From NCBI GenBank assembly GCA_014529385.2, contig CM043949.1, positions 111,846,477-111,910,476 of the forward strand: DNA of 64,000 nt. Reading direction: 5' to 3'. Below the pieces are notes generated by a model that worked only from the letters and a program-made list of their open reading frames with translations, did no database searches and was not told the origin of the DNA. Position numbers and translations under genes: made by a program. Of the stretch, positions 1 to 12,115 are shown one piece after another; the first letter of the stretch is position 1, and each line of letters opens with the position of its first letter. The DNA is from Adiantum capillus-veneris (taxonomy: Eukaryota > Streptophyta > Polypodiopsida > Polypodiales > Pteridaceae).

Positions 1-1689
1 AGGTCAGTTTTTGGCCTGTTCGGGGTGCTATGGATAGTGGTGCTAGCCATGATTATGATGTGGATAAAGTGATGTGTGATGATGAGTATGCTTATGATGA
101 TGAGAAGGGGTTTGGCATATATGATTCCAATCTCAGCTATGTGGATGCCTATGCTAGGGATATGTGTGCTGCAGGGATACTTTTGTGCTTTGGATATCAA
201 CAACTTTACCTTCACACAATGCTTTTAGCTACTTGGGTGCATGATTTGCAAGTTGTTGCTATGGCTGGTGAAGCCAAGATGCCAGGTGATGAGTCACTTG
301 AGTTGTCTCTATCGGTTGGGTTGAATGTGGCATGCAATATTTATGCGTTTGGAACTCCAGACAGGGCGGATGTGTTAGCTGGATATTCCTATGGTGCATT
401 TTGGTTGATTGTTGACAAATGTAGGTGTGGTGTTATGATGCTTCTTGTGAATCAGGCGATATGCCTTTGGCCTTTTGATCCAGGTGGAATGAGCATCTAC
501 TAGTGCTGCTGCTGAGCATGAATGCTCTAGCAGGCTAAGGGGTGGGCAAATTATGTCAGGAGTTTTTTCAAGCAAGGAATTGCGCATATGTACATATCCA
601 TGCATGGTGCATCGAATAAAGGATTTCCCATTTTCCAGATCCAGGTGGTTACGTGGGGCCCACATGTGTACAGGTAGGACAACATGTACATAGTGCATTG
701 ATTTTCACTATTACTAGTACCAGTGTGTTTTTTCTACAATAATGAGGAGTTGGTAGCGCGTAAAACTTCTCGAGGAAGCTATCCGTGGGCCGACGACATG
801 AGGTAAGCAGGTGCGTCAGATGGCATCTAGTGGCGTCAGGACGTCGAATGGGGTCAGTACTTGCATGCGGAAAAGTACGAACACGACGTGGGTGTTTTCT
901 TGTGATACTTATGCAGAAAGGTCATCATGAGGACCACTTTTTGGGGCTACTTCACGTGGTTGCGGGATGCATTATTGGGAAAAATTGAGTGCCAGGTGTG
1001 CGGATGATGCAAAAAGGTGACAACTATGCACTGCAAGGTTAGTTTTTGGCCTGTTCGGGGTCCGTTTGAGGTCATCTAAAAGGCCAAGGGTGCCCAACTA
1101 ATAAAGCTAAGTGTGGGAACTGAAAAAACAGAGAGAAGACTAGAAAAAACGTGGAGAGAAGAGGAGGAACAGCTGCAAGTGTGTTTTTGGTGTTTTTGGA
1201 GCCTGTTTTGGCCCTAAACTGCTCATCCGAGGTCGGATTTGAGCACTTTGACATTGTAGACTGGGGTTTTGGACCGTTCCGGACGCGATGGCGCTGTCTA
1301 CTTTGCCAAATTCCTCACTCTTTTTGTGCTTTTTTTGTTGTGTAAGTTTCTCCTATGAGCGAAGCTTCCGCTCCAATTTGTGATTGTATCTGGTATCTTT
1401 TACCCATATTGTGTGAGCTATTTGCCCCATTGGTGTTGGCCCAAGCTCAATTGTATCTAAACATAAGAAATTCTCCTCTTTTGAGCTGAGTTTTTTGGGT
1501 GTGACTGTGTGTGTGTGTCTGTGTTGAGTGGGCAAGTGGGAAATCTCTCTCTTCTCACTCCGTCTGTGTGTTTCCTGTCTCGGCCAGGCTGGTTGTGTAA
1601 GCCGAGTGGTGCCCCATAATGTGTGTGTGTATCATTCCAAGAGTGTGTGTCGGATCATTATAGAGGCATTGTGTGTGTTTCCATCTCGC
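1..1689. other. Region upstream of Copia-1; no recognised gene
   Basis: No gene is supported here. An open frame at 30-503 (+, 157 codons, Asp/Tyr-rich N-terminus) matches no family I know and has no convincing gene context. A 26-bp segment at 1-26 recurs at 1036-1061 with one mismatch (core TTTTTGGCCTGTTCGGGG), and a weaker relative is near 1266. The sequence from about 1690 onward is Copia leader and related Copia-4 has a leader of about 2.8 kb, so this stretch may be the distal part of the same leader. That is inference: I could not align it with Copia-4. Confidence 0.4.
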
Positions 1690-2573
1690 TCACAGCGGCT
1701 ATTCGACTAGCGCAGTTCTGTTTGGCGGTGGAAATCAGCACATATCAACACCAACATGCAGGTTACAGGGGGCTTTTGAGCCTGTTATACACAGAGTTTC
1801 TCCAAGTTTCCAGACGTGTACAGGCACAACGCTTTCATACTCAATTTATTGTCATTTTGATAGCAATTTTCTCTACGGATGACCATGCATTGACATATGC
1901 TTGTTCTTTTGAGCACACCTAGTGTTGTTGAGCTCTTTTGAGAGCAGATATCCCTACAGGGAAAACTTTTTACTACATGCAATAGTTTTTGGTGGCTGTT
2001 TGAGCGTGGTTCACTCATGTCATTGAGTTGTAGACACTGCCTATCGTACTACATGGAGCCATTTTCTCGCTATTTTGGCAGTCTTTCCGACTGTTTCTGA
2101 GACTTGGATTGGAAGAGCCCTTTCTAAGACTGTGGCTAGTCCTTTTGTGTCTGCATTAGCCTTTGGAGGGTTGATAGCATGAGGTTTTCTTTGAGTTGGG
2201 GTATTCTCAAATGTTGAGATACCTTCAGTGATACAAGTACTTGGATTTCCCCTCTTACGGTCCCTTGACCATAGGATATGTATCTAGACGGTTTCTTGTG
2301 CTTTTGACGCCAAGTTGGTGATTATGTAGCAGTGGTTTTGTGTAGTCGATGCCCAATGGTTCTTTTGAGCAGTTTATGCGTGTTTTGAGTTGAGTTTTGG
2401 CACCTCATACAAAAAATACTCTGCGGAATTTTTTTTGCGAGTCCATTTTATGCATTCTTACACAGTGATTTTACTACTTTTGGTTTGAGTTTTTTCTCCT
2501 GTTCTAGGGAAAACTCTGTTGAAATTATCCCAGGCAATTCACCATAAAATTTTAGGCTACATTCTCTTGAGTC
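1690..2573 (+). mobile_element. Copia-1 untranslated leader
   Basis: This stretch is collinear with the proximal leader of Copia-4 (46863-47737). Shared landmarks include a block beginning GGCTATTCGACTAGC, a block around 2191-2250 containing ATGTTGAGAT and GTGATACA, and two copies of an ACTCTG-type motif at 2418 and 2513 shortly before the gag start at 2574. The match shows that Copia-1 and Copia-4 belong to one lineage. No LTR of Copia-1 is identified to the left. Confidence 0.75.
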
Positions 2574-3746
2574 ATGGCTGCGAGTAGTGCTTTTGAAAGA
2601 GAAGAATACTATATTCAAAAGTTTGATGGCTCAAACTGTCATTTGATGGCAGCATATGCAAGGTGTTTTGATCAATAAAGGCTTGATAGCACTCTTGCAT
2701 GCAAGAAGAGAGAATGCACATACTAATGATGAGTGGAATGACTTGAATGAGCATGCTATGGGACGACCATTCACCTACACCTTGGTGAATCCATTTTCTT
2801 TTAACATAATGAATAGGACCAATGCAAAATATTTGTGGGATACTCTATGTCAAGCTTGGGATGGCAACAACGCCTTGAACAAGGTTTTCTTGATGAAGAA
2901 ATTGATGTGCATGAACATGAAAGAAGGAAGTAATGTTAGTTCTCAATTGAACGAGTTCAACAATGTTATTCACAAATTACTTCAAAAGGTCTCAATTGCA
3001 ATGATGAAATGAAGGCCATTTTTCTTGATATGTTGGCTATCATCGTCATAGGATACCTTTAACACAACCATAAGCAATTCTGCACCCAATGGCAAGCTAG
3101 TTTTTAGAGATGTTGTTGGTGTGTTGCTCATTAAGGATATTCAATGTCAATCTCTTGATGCGACTAAGCATGGTGATGCATATGTGGCTAGTGGAAATTG
3201 TGACAAGCAAAGGCAGTGTGGTTGTAGCTACGGTCGTTCATAGGATCGCAGGCAAGGTCGTAGAAAGAGTCATGGCAAAGACACTAAAACTACCATAAAA
3301 AGGGACACTTGAAGAAAGATTTCCACACAATGTAGCGTGATAAGGGTATAGAGAAAGCGAAGTATGACAAACCAAAAAGCAGCGTGAAAATTGAAGAGAT
3401 CAATGTGGTTGATTATCCACCCATTGAGACGTGCCAAATGATGTGTCAATTTTCACATTGGATTTGAGGCTTGATGCATTGTTGGCTCTTGACAAGTGTT
3501 ACGCACAAATTGGATTCTGAATTCAGGTGCTAGTGACTCCTCACAAGGAGTGATTTTCTACATACACTTCCACACATGGAATAATGAATCTATGCAATTC
3601 TTATGAGCTTGATATATGCAATATAGGCATCATCAAGTTTTCTATGCATAATGGCACCAAGTTTATGCTGCATAATGTCAAACAAGTACCCAAATTGACA
3701 AAGATTTTGATGTCAATTGGACAGCTGGTTGATTTGGGTTACACTA
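2574..3746 (+). pseudogene. Copia-1 gag-protease pseudogene (left half)
   Basis: Decayed gag of a Ty1/Copia element, normally the nucleocapsid precursor. The start reads MAASSAFEREEYYIQKFDGSN, matching Copia-4 gag, then a frameshift near 2650 moves the homologous frame to 2656-3012 (UBN2-type gag core: LWDTLCQAW, KVFLMKKL, MKEGS). Around 3280-3320 the zinc knuckle survives only as YHKKGHLKKDF, with its cysteines lost. Around 3515-3535 the protease signature reads LNSGAS, so the catalytic Asp of DSGA has become Asn. The reading stops at 3746, where Gypsy-A is inserted, and the homology resumes at 13739. Not functional. Confidence 0.85.
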
Positions 3747-4409
3747 TGTAACATTTAATGCACTATTAACTTGTGTGTAGCAAAAAATGATAACATAGTG
3801 AGCATTCCATTAAGAACAAGTTTTAAATGAGCATATAGAGAGTACTTGATTGGAGAAAGCAACATAGAAATTTCACCTAGCTAGTTTGGCATAGACAATA
3901 CTTGAAAAGAGAGAGAAATAGAACAATTGACAACATTTGAGGACCGGATTTACATGGAGTTGGTCCCCCCTCCAAAAAGGATTTGTATTATAGCTTCTCC
4001 CATCAAAGAAGACTTTTGTACAATACAATCTTTGTGTTCCTTGACAAAACTCGTTGGTGCAATGAATATGGAAGCTTCATGCACCAAATTATGCGTGAAA
4101 AACACACCTAGTGGACCTAGCCTCAGTCCCAAGACCTCACACACCTTCAAAGATGGTGAGAGATAGCAGAGAATGGGAAAATATTGAGAGGAAGGAGGTG
4201 TATCTTACGAGAAATATGTATTCTCCTCACATAATCACTCTAATAGCATAGCTTAGCTTAGTAATTATCATGGTAGAGGAGATGAGCATGCCATTGAAGC
4301 TTGGCTCTTGGTTGGATTTGCATTCCATATCCAAGAGTTTTGGTGTAGGCCTCTACTTCTCAATGCTTGGAGAAAGAAGGAGATGGAGTTCTTGCTCAAC
4401 ACATGAGTT

Positions 4410-4479
<70 letters not shown>

Positions 4480-5265
4480 CAAAAATTGGTTAGTGTAAAA
4501 TGCCAACCTCTCTCTCTTCTTCGTCGACCCCTCTTCTCAAAAGCTCTTGCTGGCTTCCCATTGGCTTCTGCAAAGCTTATCCAAGCATATTTGATAGCCT
4601 TGTGGCAATTGTCCCCTTTTCCCCTTTTGTTAGAGCTTTACTCTCATTGGACCTTTTAGTCTTTTGGCCACCAAGTAGGAATCAAGCAATCCATTGGGTT
4701 GTTGGATAATCATTAACAAGCATTTTTAAATGGATTAGACTAATTTCACTCTAGCCTAATTCTCATTGGTCCACCTCTATGGCCATCCAATAGGATTTGA
4801 GGGGAGATTGGGGGCAACTCGGCTCGGAACCTGCCATGTGTCCATTCTTCCCTTTGTGTAAAGGGAGAGCTTGGGAGTATGTGTGTGTGTTTCTCTCTCT
4901 TCCCCTACCATTAGGGCTCGCTCCCTCCTTCCTATGGATGTGGGAAGACTTTTTAGTCTTCCCATAACCATCCAATTTTCCCCACTTTTGGCCATTGGAC
5001 TTTTTAATTAATTTTTGAAACTTTAGCCTATGGAAGTCTTTATGGGGCTAAACCTTAGGTCTTTTAAGCTCCATTGATGCACATTGCTCTTTTGTAGATT
5101 GTCCCCCTTTGGAACCCTATTTTCCCTCCTTTGGATCTTTGCTGAGACCGGTCTGGCAGCCTTACTAATATTCTAGCTTTTACTCCCCTGGTACCTCCCC
5201 ATATTAAATGATCAATTTACCATGAGAAAATCATTTAAGAGAATTAGATATTAGTTTTTATGACA
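3747..5265 (-). repeat. Gypsy-A 3' LTR (left)
   Basis: About 1519 bp, collinear with 12116-13738 from TGTAACATTTAATGCAC to TTTTTATGACA. Differences from its partner include a long TG tract at 4409-4478, two missing segments near 4640 and 4705, and a single copy of the block duplicated at 13269-13408. Confidence 0.9.
4409..4478. repeat. (TG)n microsatellite inside one LTR
   Basis: About 70 bp of TG repeat with one early interruption. The partner LTR at the equivalent place (about 12771) has only a few TG steps, so the tract expanded after insertion or contracted in the other copy. Confidence 0.95.
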
Positions 5266-5278
5266 TTACCTCTCTCTT
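5266..5278 (-). other. Gypsy-A polypurine tract
   Basis: On the minus strand the bases directly before the 3' LTR read CAAGAGAGAGGTAA, a plus-strand primer tract in the expected place. From here to about 5600 I see no coding homology. Confidence 0.7.
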
Positions 5279-5599
5279 GAAATCATAATCGTCTTGACTA
5301 TGAGGTAGAGAAGATAAAGCCTAGTCATTAGTATGTTTGCTAGCGGGTAGAGGATCCCTATTTTACCCTACAACACATTCCAGAATGAATGACTAGTCCA
5401 TTTGGTGCTTGAGAGCCTTAGCTGCTGCAAGCATGTCTGCACTTTAGTATGTATCAATCTTCCATAGGGGAGTCACAAACTCTACTTGGTGTTCGCAAGA
5501 ATTCATCTCCACAAACATGATCCTAAGCATGCATACTTATTAACGTTTGTGCACAATAAAGAAAAACAGAGTCTTATAAGACAAAACTTTGTTTATTTA

Positions 5600-6945
5600 T
5601 ACATATTACATTTGCTTACTCTAGGGAATCATTGTAAGCATTGACAAGGTTTAGGTTATCCTTTAATTGTATGCCTTGCATCCATCTAGCATCTTCAAAA
5701 TGATAATTTCTAAACTTGATAAGATATGGTCGGATTGTCTTACCACCTCTCAATACCTTGTCTTCATGTCGAAGAATGGACTCGGGTTGCGCTACCTCTT
5801 CTTGGTCCTCGATCTCCGATGGGTCTTCAATGGTTGCTTCTTGAGGTGGATCTCCTTTTTAAGTCTTTAGTAGGATCACGTGGAAAGAATTGTGTATGAG
5901 CCAATGGTTGGGAAACTTGAGTTGATAGGCCATCTCATTGATTGGCCTAAGAATCTGAAAGGGACCATAGTACCTTTTTGCTAGCTTAGCATAGTACTTT
6001 TGGTATCCTGTAGGATTCTTGCCCGCTGTGTGCCTTAATCAAGCCTTGGGAAACTTAAGCAAGACCCAATCATTTTGTTAAAGGCTAGGGCTCATCTGTG
6101 CTTATCAGCAGTAGCCATTTGCCTTTGCTAAGAGATATATATAGAATCCTTAATCTTTTGGAAAGATTCTTGCAGGTCTCGGCTATATTCATCTGTAGCA
6201 AATATCTTCCCATCTACCTTGAGTAGCAAGGGACTTTTTGATCTTCCCTCTATCACCTCAAAAGGTGATTTTCCCGTGGAAGTATGTACAGTGTTATTGT
6301 AAGCATACTCCACTAAAGGTAAGTACTTCTCCCATTGGGACTTTTGATCTACTTCTGTGACATAAGCTTCTAGTAGTTCAAGAATTGTTAGGTTAGCTAT
6401 TTCACTTTGGCCATCAGTTTGTGGGTGATAGGTCAAAGAGAAGTTTAGCCTTGTACCTAAATTCTTAAAGAGACCCTTCCAAAAATTACTGGTCATTCTT
6501 GGATCTCTATCCGACACTATGGACATTGGCAAGCCATGGTACTTGAAGATTTGTGATATAAAGAGGGTTTCCATTTGATGGGCCTTAATAGTCTTTTTGA
6601 CATGTATGAAATGTGCTTGTTTGTTAAACCTATCCACTATCATCCATATTCCTGTATTCCCATGTATAGATTTGGGCAATCCAAAGATAAAATCCATGGA
6701 TATGTTCTCCCATGGTGAATTAGGGATTGGAAAAGGTTGAAGCAATCCAAGTTGCTTCCCTCTATCAAAGTTTGTCTTTTGGCATACCACACATTTTGAA
6801 ACATATTGTTGTATGTTTTGTTTTATGGTAGGCAAAAGAAGTATGTTTCTATCCCTTTAAGGGTAGGTTGAATCCCTCTATGCCCTGCATAAGGAGGAGC
6901 ATGAGATTCATACATTACTTTCTCACGTAGTGAGTTAGTGATGAT
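5600..6945 (-). pseudogene. Gypsy-A integrase with chromodomain (decayed)
   Basis: Integrase joins element cDNA to host DNA. Reading leftwards: an HHCC-type zinc region (SHAPPYAGHRGIQPT, then CVVCQK) with a frameshift near 6835; then a 235-codon open core at 6128-6835 with DDE residues in MDFIFGLP, SDRDPR and QTDGQSEIAN; then a GPF-type module (YYGPFQIL, then NEMAYQL) and a chromodomain-like tail (PYLIKFRNY, DARWMQG) between 5950 and 5640 in broken frames. A chromodomain C-terminus places the element among chromoviruses, whose chromodomain can bind modified histones. The core is open but the whole gene is not. Confidence 0.88.
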
Positions 6946-8105
6946 GTCATGCATTTTTTGGATGAGCATAAATTCACTAAGTCATGCCAAAAAGCTTGCC
7001 CACTAGCCTCATGTATATATGTGTACATAGCTTTGCAAGTTTTGGAAGTGGCCCTGTAAAACTTCATGTACAAAAATGTGATTTTGCCAAGCTTGGGTAC
7101 TAATTGTTTGGGTTGTTTGAGTCTCCAAAACATGGTTTTTAATAATTATTTTCAGTCGTGCTTTATAGCTCGTAAATCGGACTTGTACATCATGAGTTAT
7201 GAGCATCCAAAGCGAGCGGTCTCAACTTAGAAGGTGATTGCGGGTACATGCGACAAGGGAAACTGGTCCAACTTGGGGGTCTAAGATTATAAATGCGGAA
7301 GTTTTACATTTTTGGAAATAGTTGAGGTGATGGGCTTCGAGCCGTGTGTTACAGTGCGTCATTCAGTGACCGGAGCAGCAAGTTTTGCCTCAGGAAAAAA
7401 TGTTCAAGAAGTCCTCTTATGCTTTGGGAGAAAGCTGGAATGTTTTGGGCTTGGGAGGAATGAGGAGGAGGTTGCCATGTGGTGGGGAGATTATCCCACA
7501 TGAGAAGAGGAAAAGGGAAAGTGGGGGGTATATAGGGCACATTGGGTGCCCACTATAGGTGTATCAAAGGGAAATGAGTTCAAACTGCTTGGAAAGGCTC
7601 CTTGCCACTTTTTTTGGTCCCCAGCCACTTGCCCCCACCCCATTCCTTGGTCAAAGGGTCACCGACAACTCATTTTTTGCCCAGAAAAGACCTAGAAGGA
7701 GCCAATTAAAAGATGCCTAAGGAGAACACCCTGTCTGCTAAGAAGAGAGATAAAGATCTTGGGGATAAAAGATAAGAAAACCCCCATTTTAATAGTTGCA
7801 ACACCTGCACAACTTCCAAAGAGCTCATTTTTTAGCAAGAAAGAGTGCACCCCTGACTTCGAGTGGCCATAACTCTTTCATCCTACATCTTTTTTTTGTC
7901 TATGGATACTCTATGGACATCTCCACAAGACAAGCTTTGTCATGACGTCCCTTGTTTCTCCTAATTTTGAGTGTGTTCCATGCTTGAAGGGTTTTTCATA
8001 AATCTCTAGAGGTGTTTACCACAAGTGTTTTCGGCCGTGCAATAGTTCTTCCTTCCGACAGTGTGGCTTGTGCAAGACTATAGAGGTATTCATTTTCCTG
8101 CTTGT
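6946..8105. other. About 1.1-kb extra segment between RNase H and integrase of Gypsy-A
   Basis: Gypsy-B (near 34170-34200) runs directly from its post-RNase H linker into the integrase zinc region. In Gypsy-A the same two points are about 1.1 kb apart. The extra DNA has no recognised coding homology. It contains stretches such as GGCCATAACTCTTTCATCC and a second region near 7190 whose reverse complement has CATAACTCATG, a style often seen in LTR or leader DNA. I find no clear LTR ends or TSD, so its class is unresolved. Confidence 0.55.
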
Positions 8106-9560
8106 GCACGCTAACAATGCATAAATTGTTGCCATAGAGAAGATAACCATCTTGTAGGGTAAATATTTCTTCCTTATTCCCTAATGCAAGGGCTGAAATC
8201 ACATCTTTAAAATCAAAATCGATAGTGTACTCATCTATCATAGAAGATAGATCATTGTGAGTTGCTATGGATACCGCATTCACTCTCGGTCGTCTTGAGA
8301 GTGCATCGGCTACTTGATTATGCTTTCCAGCAATGTGAGCAATATGAAAATGGAATTGCGAAAGGAAATTTACCCACCTCTTTTTTTTTCGGAAAGCGTG
8401 GTCTACATCATGAAGTACTTAAGGCTTTGGTGATCCGTTCGGAGAATGTAAGGAGTCCCCAATAAATAGGGCTTCCACGAGTCTAGAGCATGTAGAAATG
8501 CTAAGAGTTCCTTCTCATATATACCTAGAGCTTGCTCAATAGGGTCGAGCCTTCGACTTTCATAGGCTATGGCATGCCCTTCTTGGAGCAAAAGAGCTCG
8601 AAGGCAATCACCACAGGCATCGCATTGGACCTCGAATGGCTTTGCGAGATCCGGCAATGTAAGCACAAGTTGAGAGATAAGCTTCTCTTTAAGATTTTTG
8701 AAATAATTTTTCTCCTTGGTGGACCATATATACCTAACCTTTTTCTTTGTTAGGTCATGTAATGGTCTCGTGATTTGTGAGAACTTTTCTATGAAGCATC
8801 TATAGTATGCACACATACCTATAAAGCTTCTTAGTTCATGCAAATTCCTCGGATTAGGCCATCCTTTTATTGCCTCTAAGTTTGATGGATCCATTTGGAT
8901 GCCATCTTAAGAGATAATGTGACCTAAATACTGAATCTCTTGTACATATAAAGCTTATTCTCTCGTAAAACTTGAAATATTACCTGGAGGTGTTGCTTGT
9001 GTTCGCCTAATGAATTAGAGTAGATGATTATATCATCAAAGAACACTCCAGTAATGCTTTGGTGAGGCCTGAATAGCTTCTCCATCAGGCGATTAAATGT
9101 GGTTGGTGCATTGGTTAAGCCAAAAGGCATGACAATATACTCGTAAAGACGGTCTTTATAATGTCTTGATCAGCTATACTTATTTGATGGTAGCCACTTT
9201 TTAGGTCAATCCTACTGAAGTAGGTCAACCCCATAACTTATCAATAGGTCTTCTACTAGTGGAACGGGAAACCTATTCTTGATAGTGATCCTATTTAGTG
9301 CCTCTATAGTCAACTCACATACAATATGTACCATCTTTCTTGTGCACTAATAAAACTCGCAAACAAAATGGTGATGAGCTAGGCCTAACCATGCCTCTCA
9401 ACCAACTCATGCACTTGCCACATAATCTTCTCTTGTTGAGCTTGAGAAACTCGATAAGGAGGTTTATTAGGCGGTGAGCTTCTTGGAAGAAGTTCAATTG
9501 CATGGTTGTCATCCCCTCGTTTGGGGGATAGCTCACAACGGATGTCGTCAATAAAAACAT
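8106..9560 (-). pseudogene. Gypsy-A reverse transcriptase-RNase H (decayed)
   Basis: RT copies element RNA into DNA and RNase H removes the RNA strand. On the minus strand I can read VRPSSSPFC, then [12 protein letters not shown] (first catalytic Asp region), [12 protein letters not shown], the catalytic box VFFDDIIIYS near 9040, WPNPRNLHELRSFIGMCAYY, and an RNase H domain at 8403-8894 with FEVQCDACG, YEKELLAFLHAL and LRTDHQSLKYF. Frames break near 9310, 9150 and 8900 and the RNase H frame is interrupted near 8400. Compared with Gypsy-B the order and spacing are the same. Confidence 0.88.
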
Positions 9561-11703
9561 CTTGGAATCCCTTAGGAAATTGGATAACTCTAATTCCTTT
9601 TGATTGCCTATATGTTCTTTTTCTAAAACATTAAATTCATTTTGAGAAACTTTAACAAAAATCATGTACATGGAAATAGAGCTCTTTATTGACTTATTGA
9701 AAGCTTGCTTATGTACAATGGGTATGGTGCTACTCAACTCCTTAGCATCTATGTACATATCTTTTTCCCTGTACCTAAAGTAGATTTGTCTTTCAGGGAA
9801 TTTAACATCGGTAGCCATGCGATCAAAACATGGTGCCCCTAGGATTCCATCCTCATGCTTGAGAGGAGAGATGAAGAAATCCTCCTTGTCCACATAGATT
9901 TGGACATCGAGCCTGAATTTCCCAATTAAGGGAGTGACAGACGCTTCTTGTCCCTTGAAAGCACCACAGGTAGGACATCTCCCATCTCATAGTCTTGGAT
10001 GCCTAACTTGGTGGCCAACTCTGTGGATATGAAATTGTGAGTAGAATGAGGGTCAAAGAGAATAAAAGTATCAAGTTTTCTTACCTTTCCCCAAGCATGG
10101 CGGCATATAGGAGATCCTTTGTGATGAGCATCCTCTTCTTGAATTTTGACTATGGAAGCTCTAGGAGGCTCATTACGTGTATTCTTGTGGGGACAAGCAC
10201 AATAGGCATGCCCTTGCTCCCTGCACTTGAAACAACGGTTATCTTTTTGATAACGCTCTAGCTCTTCAAGAGAGAGTTTATTTTGCCTTTATAATTTCCC
10301 TTCTCCTTGGCTTTGTTGTTGTTGGAGTTGCCTTTGGGAAACTTTTGGACGTTTTTCTTCCCCTTAGGTTCACTACGGTCCTTGTTTTCCATGGGCTTAA
10401 GATTTCTCTTAGCCCCTTGTTGCAATTTGATTCTTGAAGCCACCATGGTATGGTGTATGACTACAGATATGGTGCGAGGCCCTTTGGATTTAACATACTC
10501 CGCCATATTCTTAGATAAACTCGCACAAAATTGTTGTTTTTGCTCTCCAAATTCCATCTTTTTGTAGACAGTGGCTTTGAGATGTAAATCCCAAAACTTG
10601 TCTACATATTTGTGAATACATTCATAGGGAGAGAGCTTCAAGTTTCTCCATTCGGTGAGTACTTTGTCTTTGGCATCACTAGCCAAAAACTGCTTCGTGG
10701 TGGAAGCTTTTAAAGATTTCCATGTTCGTGGAGCTTCATCGTTTGCTCGTAGGCTAGACCACCATTGCCTGGTGGACTTTTGAAAATATATAGCTACATG
10801 ACGTAGCTTAGAGGACTCCCATGAAGACCTCATCTTCAAATGCCACACCAAATTGTTGGATAAAGGTCAAGACTTTGTCCGTAGCACCACAGGTGCCATC
10901 GTAGGTAAGAAAAGAAATGTTCTTTCCTCCCTCTTTGAACTTTTTGAGCTTAGACGACCTTTTCTAGGCGGCATATGATTTCCTATGGCCTCTTCTCTTG
11001 GGCGGTTCAAGAGATGCACCATCACTTTCTTTAGAAGAGGAAGAGGATGAGGAGGATGGAGAAGAGGGTGACCTCTCCTCACCTTTTTCTTCCCTTGTCC
11101 CTCCTCTTTGCCACCATTACTTTCTTCAGAAGAGGAAGAGGATGAAGAAGATGGAGAAGAGGGTGACCTCTTTCTCGTATTTTTCTTCTCTTGTTTCCTT
11201 TCTTCCCTCTTTCAAATATGGTGAAAAGGAGTATGTGATGGTCTTCTTCATTTACAGGGTGTTGGAGAGTGTTTTGCCCGCCGTCTTCGTTGAGCCATCT
11301 CCACCGAGGTGGTAGGAGACTTGCTTATTTCTCGTTCTTTTGATGGGGGCTCTACCATTGAAACTTGGACCCTCCTTTGAGAGGGAGATGCCTCATGGAG
11401 TAGTAAGTTTTGAGCCCTTCATATGGATCCTCCTCTTCTTTCCTTATCGGAGAAAGTCCTCTTTTGGTGGAAGTCTCACCAGGAGCTTTCCTAGGTACTC
11501 TCTCTTCTTGGTTGAGAGATTGGAGAATACCACGGGTGCACAATTGCTGTAGCACTTCACCTTGGAGGGATGTATTTCCCATGTCTTGTTGAAGCCTAGA
11601 AACAAGATAATTTACAAGCATAGGGGCATCACCTTAGTTTCTTTTTGAGTAGCAAAATCAAAGCTATCAACATTCATTTCAATCTCTTTTCCCTTGTCAG
11701 CCA
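9561..11703 (-). pseudogene. Gypsy-A gag-protease (decayed)
   Basis: The gag start MADKGKEIEMNVDSFDFA is at 11703, followed by a frameshift near 11620. The open piece 10258-10851 carries a Retrotrans_gag core (STRQWWSSLR, KDKVLTEWRNLKL, FGEQKQQFCASL) and a basic tail. A complete CCHC knuckle, CFKCREQGHAYCAC, lies near 10194-10235. The protease signature near 10050 reads FDPHSTHNF where Gypsy-B has FDPGSTHKF, so the conserved Gly after the catalytic Asp is lost. The open piece 9315-9893 covers the protease C-terminal and linker region. An acidic/basic low-complexity stretch lies at 11035-11200. From 11704 to 12096 there is only leader. Confidence 0.82.
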
Positions 11704-12096
11704 TACTAGCAAATTTTAGATGTAAATTTTTACTTGTGCTTTGGCACTTCAAGCACTAGTTTCTACTCCTCTTTACCTTCAAAAATAAGCACTCAAGCAT
11801 TTATACCCGTGGCTCAAATATTATTAATTGCAAGGAATAGAAGAGACGGTTTCACAGAGTCGAGATGACACCGGTTCCTGTCAAGCTTCTAATAGCTCAA
11901 TAATGGTTAAGCCATAGGCAAGCCCCATAGGACTCCATTATTAAGACCATAGCTCGACGTTTTACCCGTTAACTGCATAACATCACGCATGCTTCATGGA
12001 TGAAAAATACCTATTCTACTTACTCTTTTCAAATTAATAACACCAACCATTTGTAGAAAGCTTGAGGACCTCTCTTCTCGAGCAAGAAAAGAGAAA

Positions 12097-12114
12097 CCAA
12101 TAGCTCTAATACCA
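12097..12114 (-). other. Gypsy-A primer-binding site
   Basis: The reverse complement reads TGGTATTAGAGCTATTGG, one base from the plant initiator-Met PBS TGGTATCAGAGC, and it is one base from the LTR edge at 12116. This fixes the element's orientation as minus. Confidence 0.85.
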
Positions 12115-12115
12115 A

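Noticed and set aside
30-503. 157-codon open frame as a gene
   Set aside because: No family recognised, no supporting neighbours, and it lies in probable Copia leader DNA.
4270-4479. Cys-Val-rich small protein
   Set aside because: Translation of the TG microsatellite inside an LTR.
5600-9560. Endogenous pararetrovirus
   Set aside because: Integrase with DDE and chromodomain, LTRs, PBS and PPT identify a Ty3/Gypsy retrotransposon; no movement or coat protein is seen.
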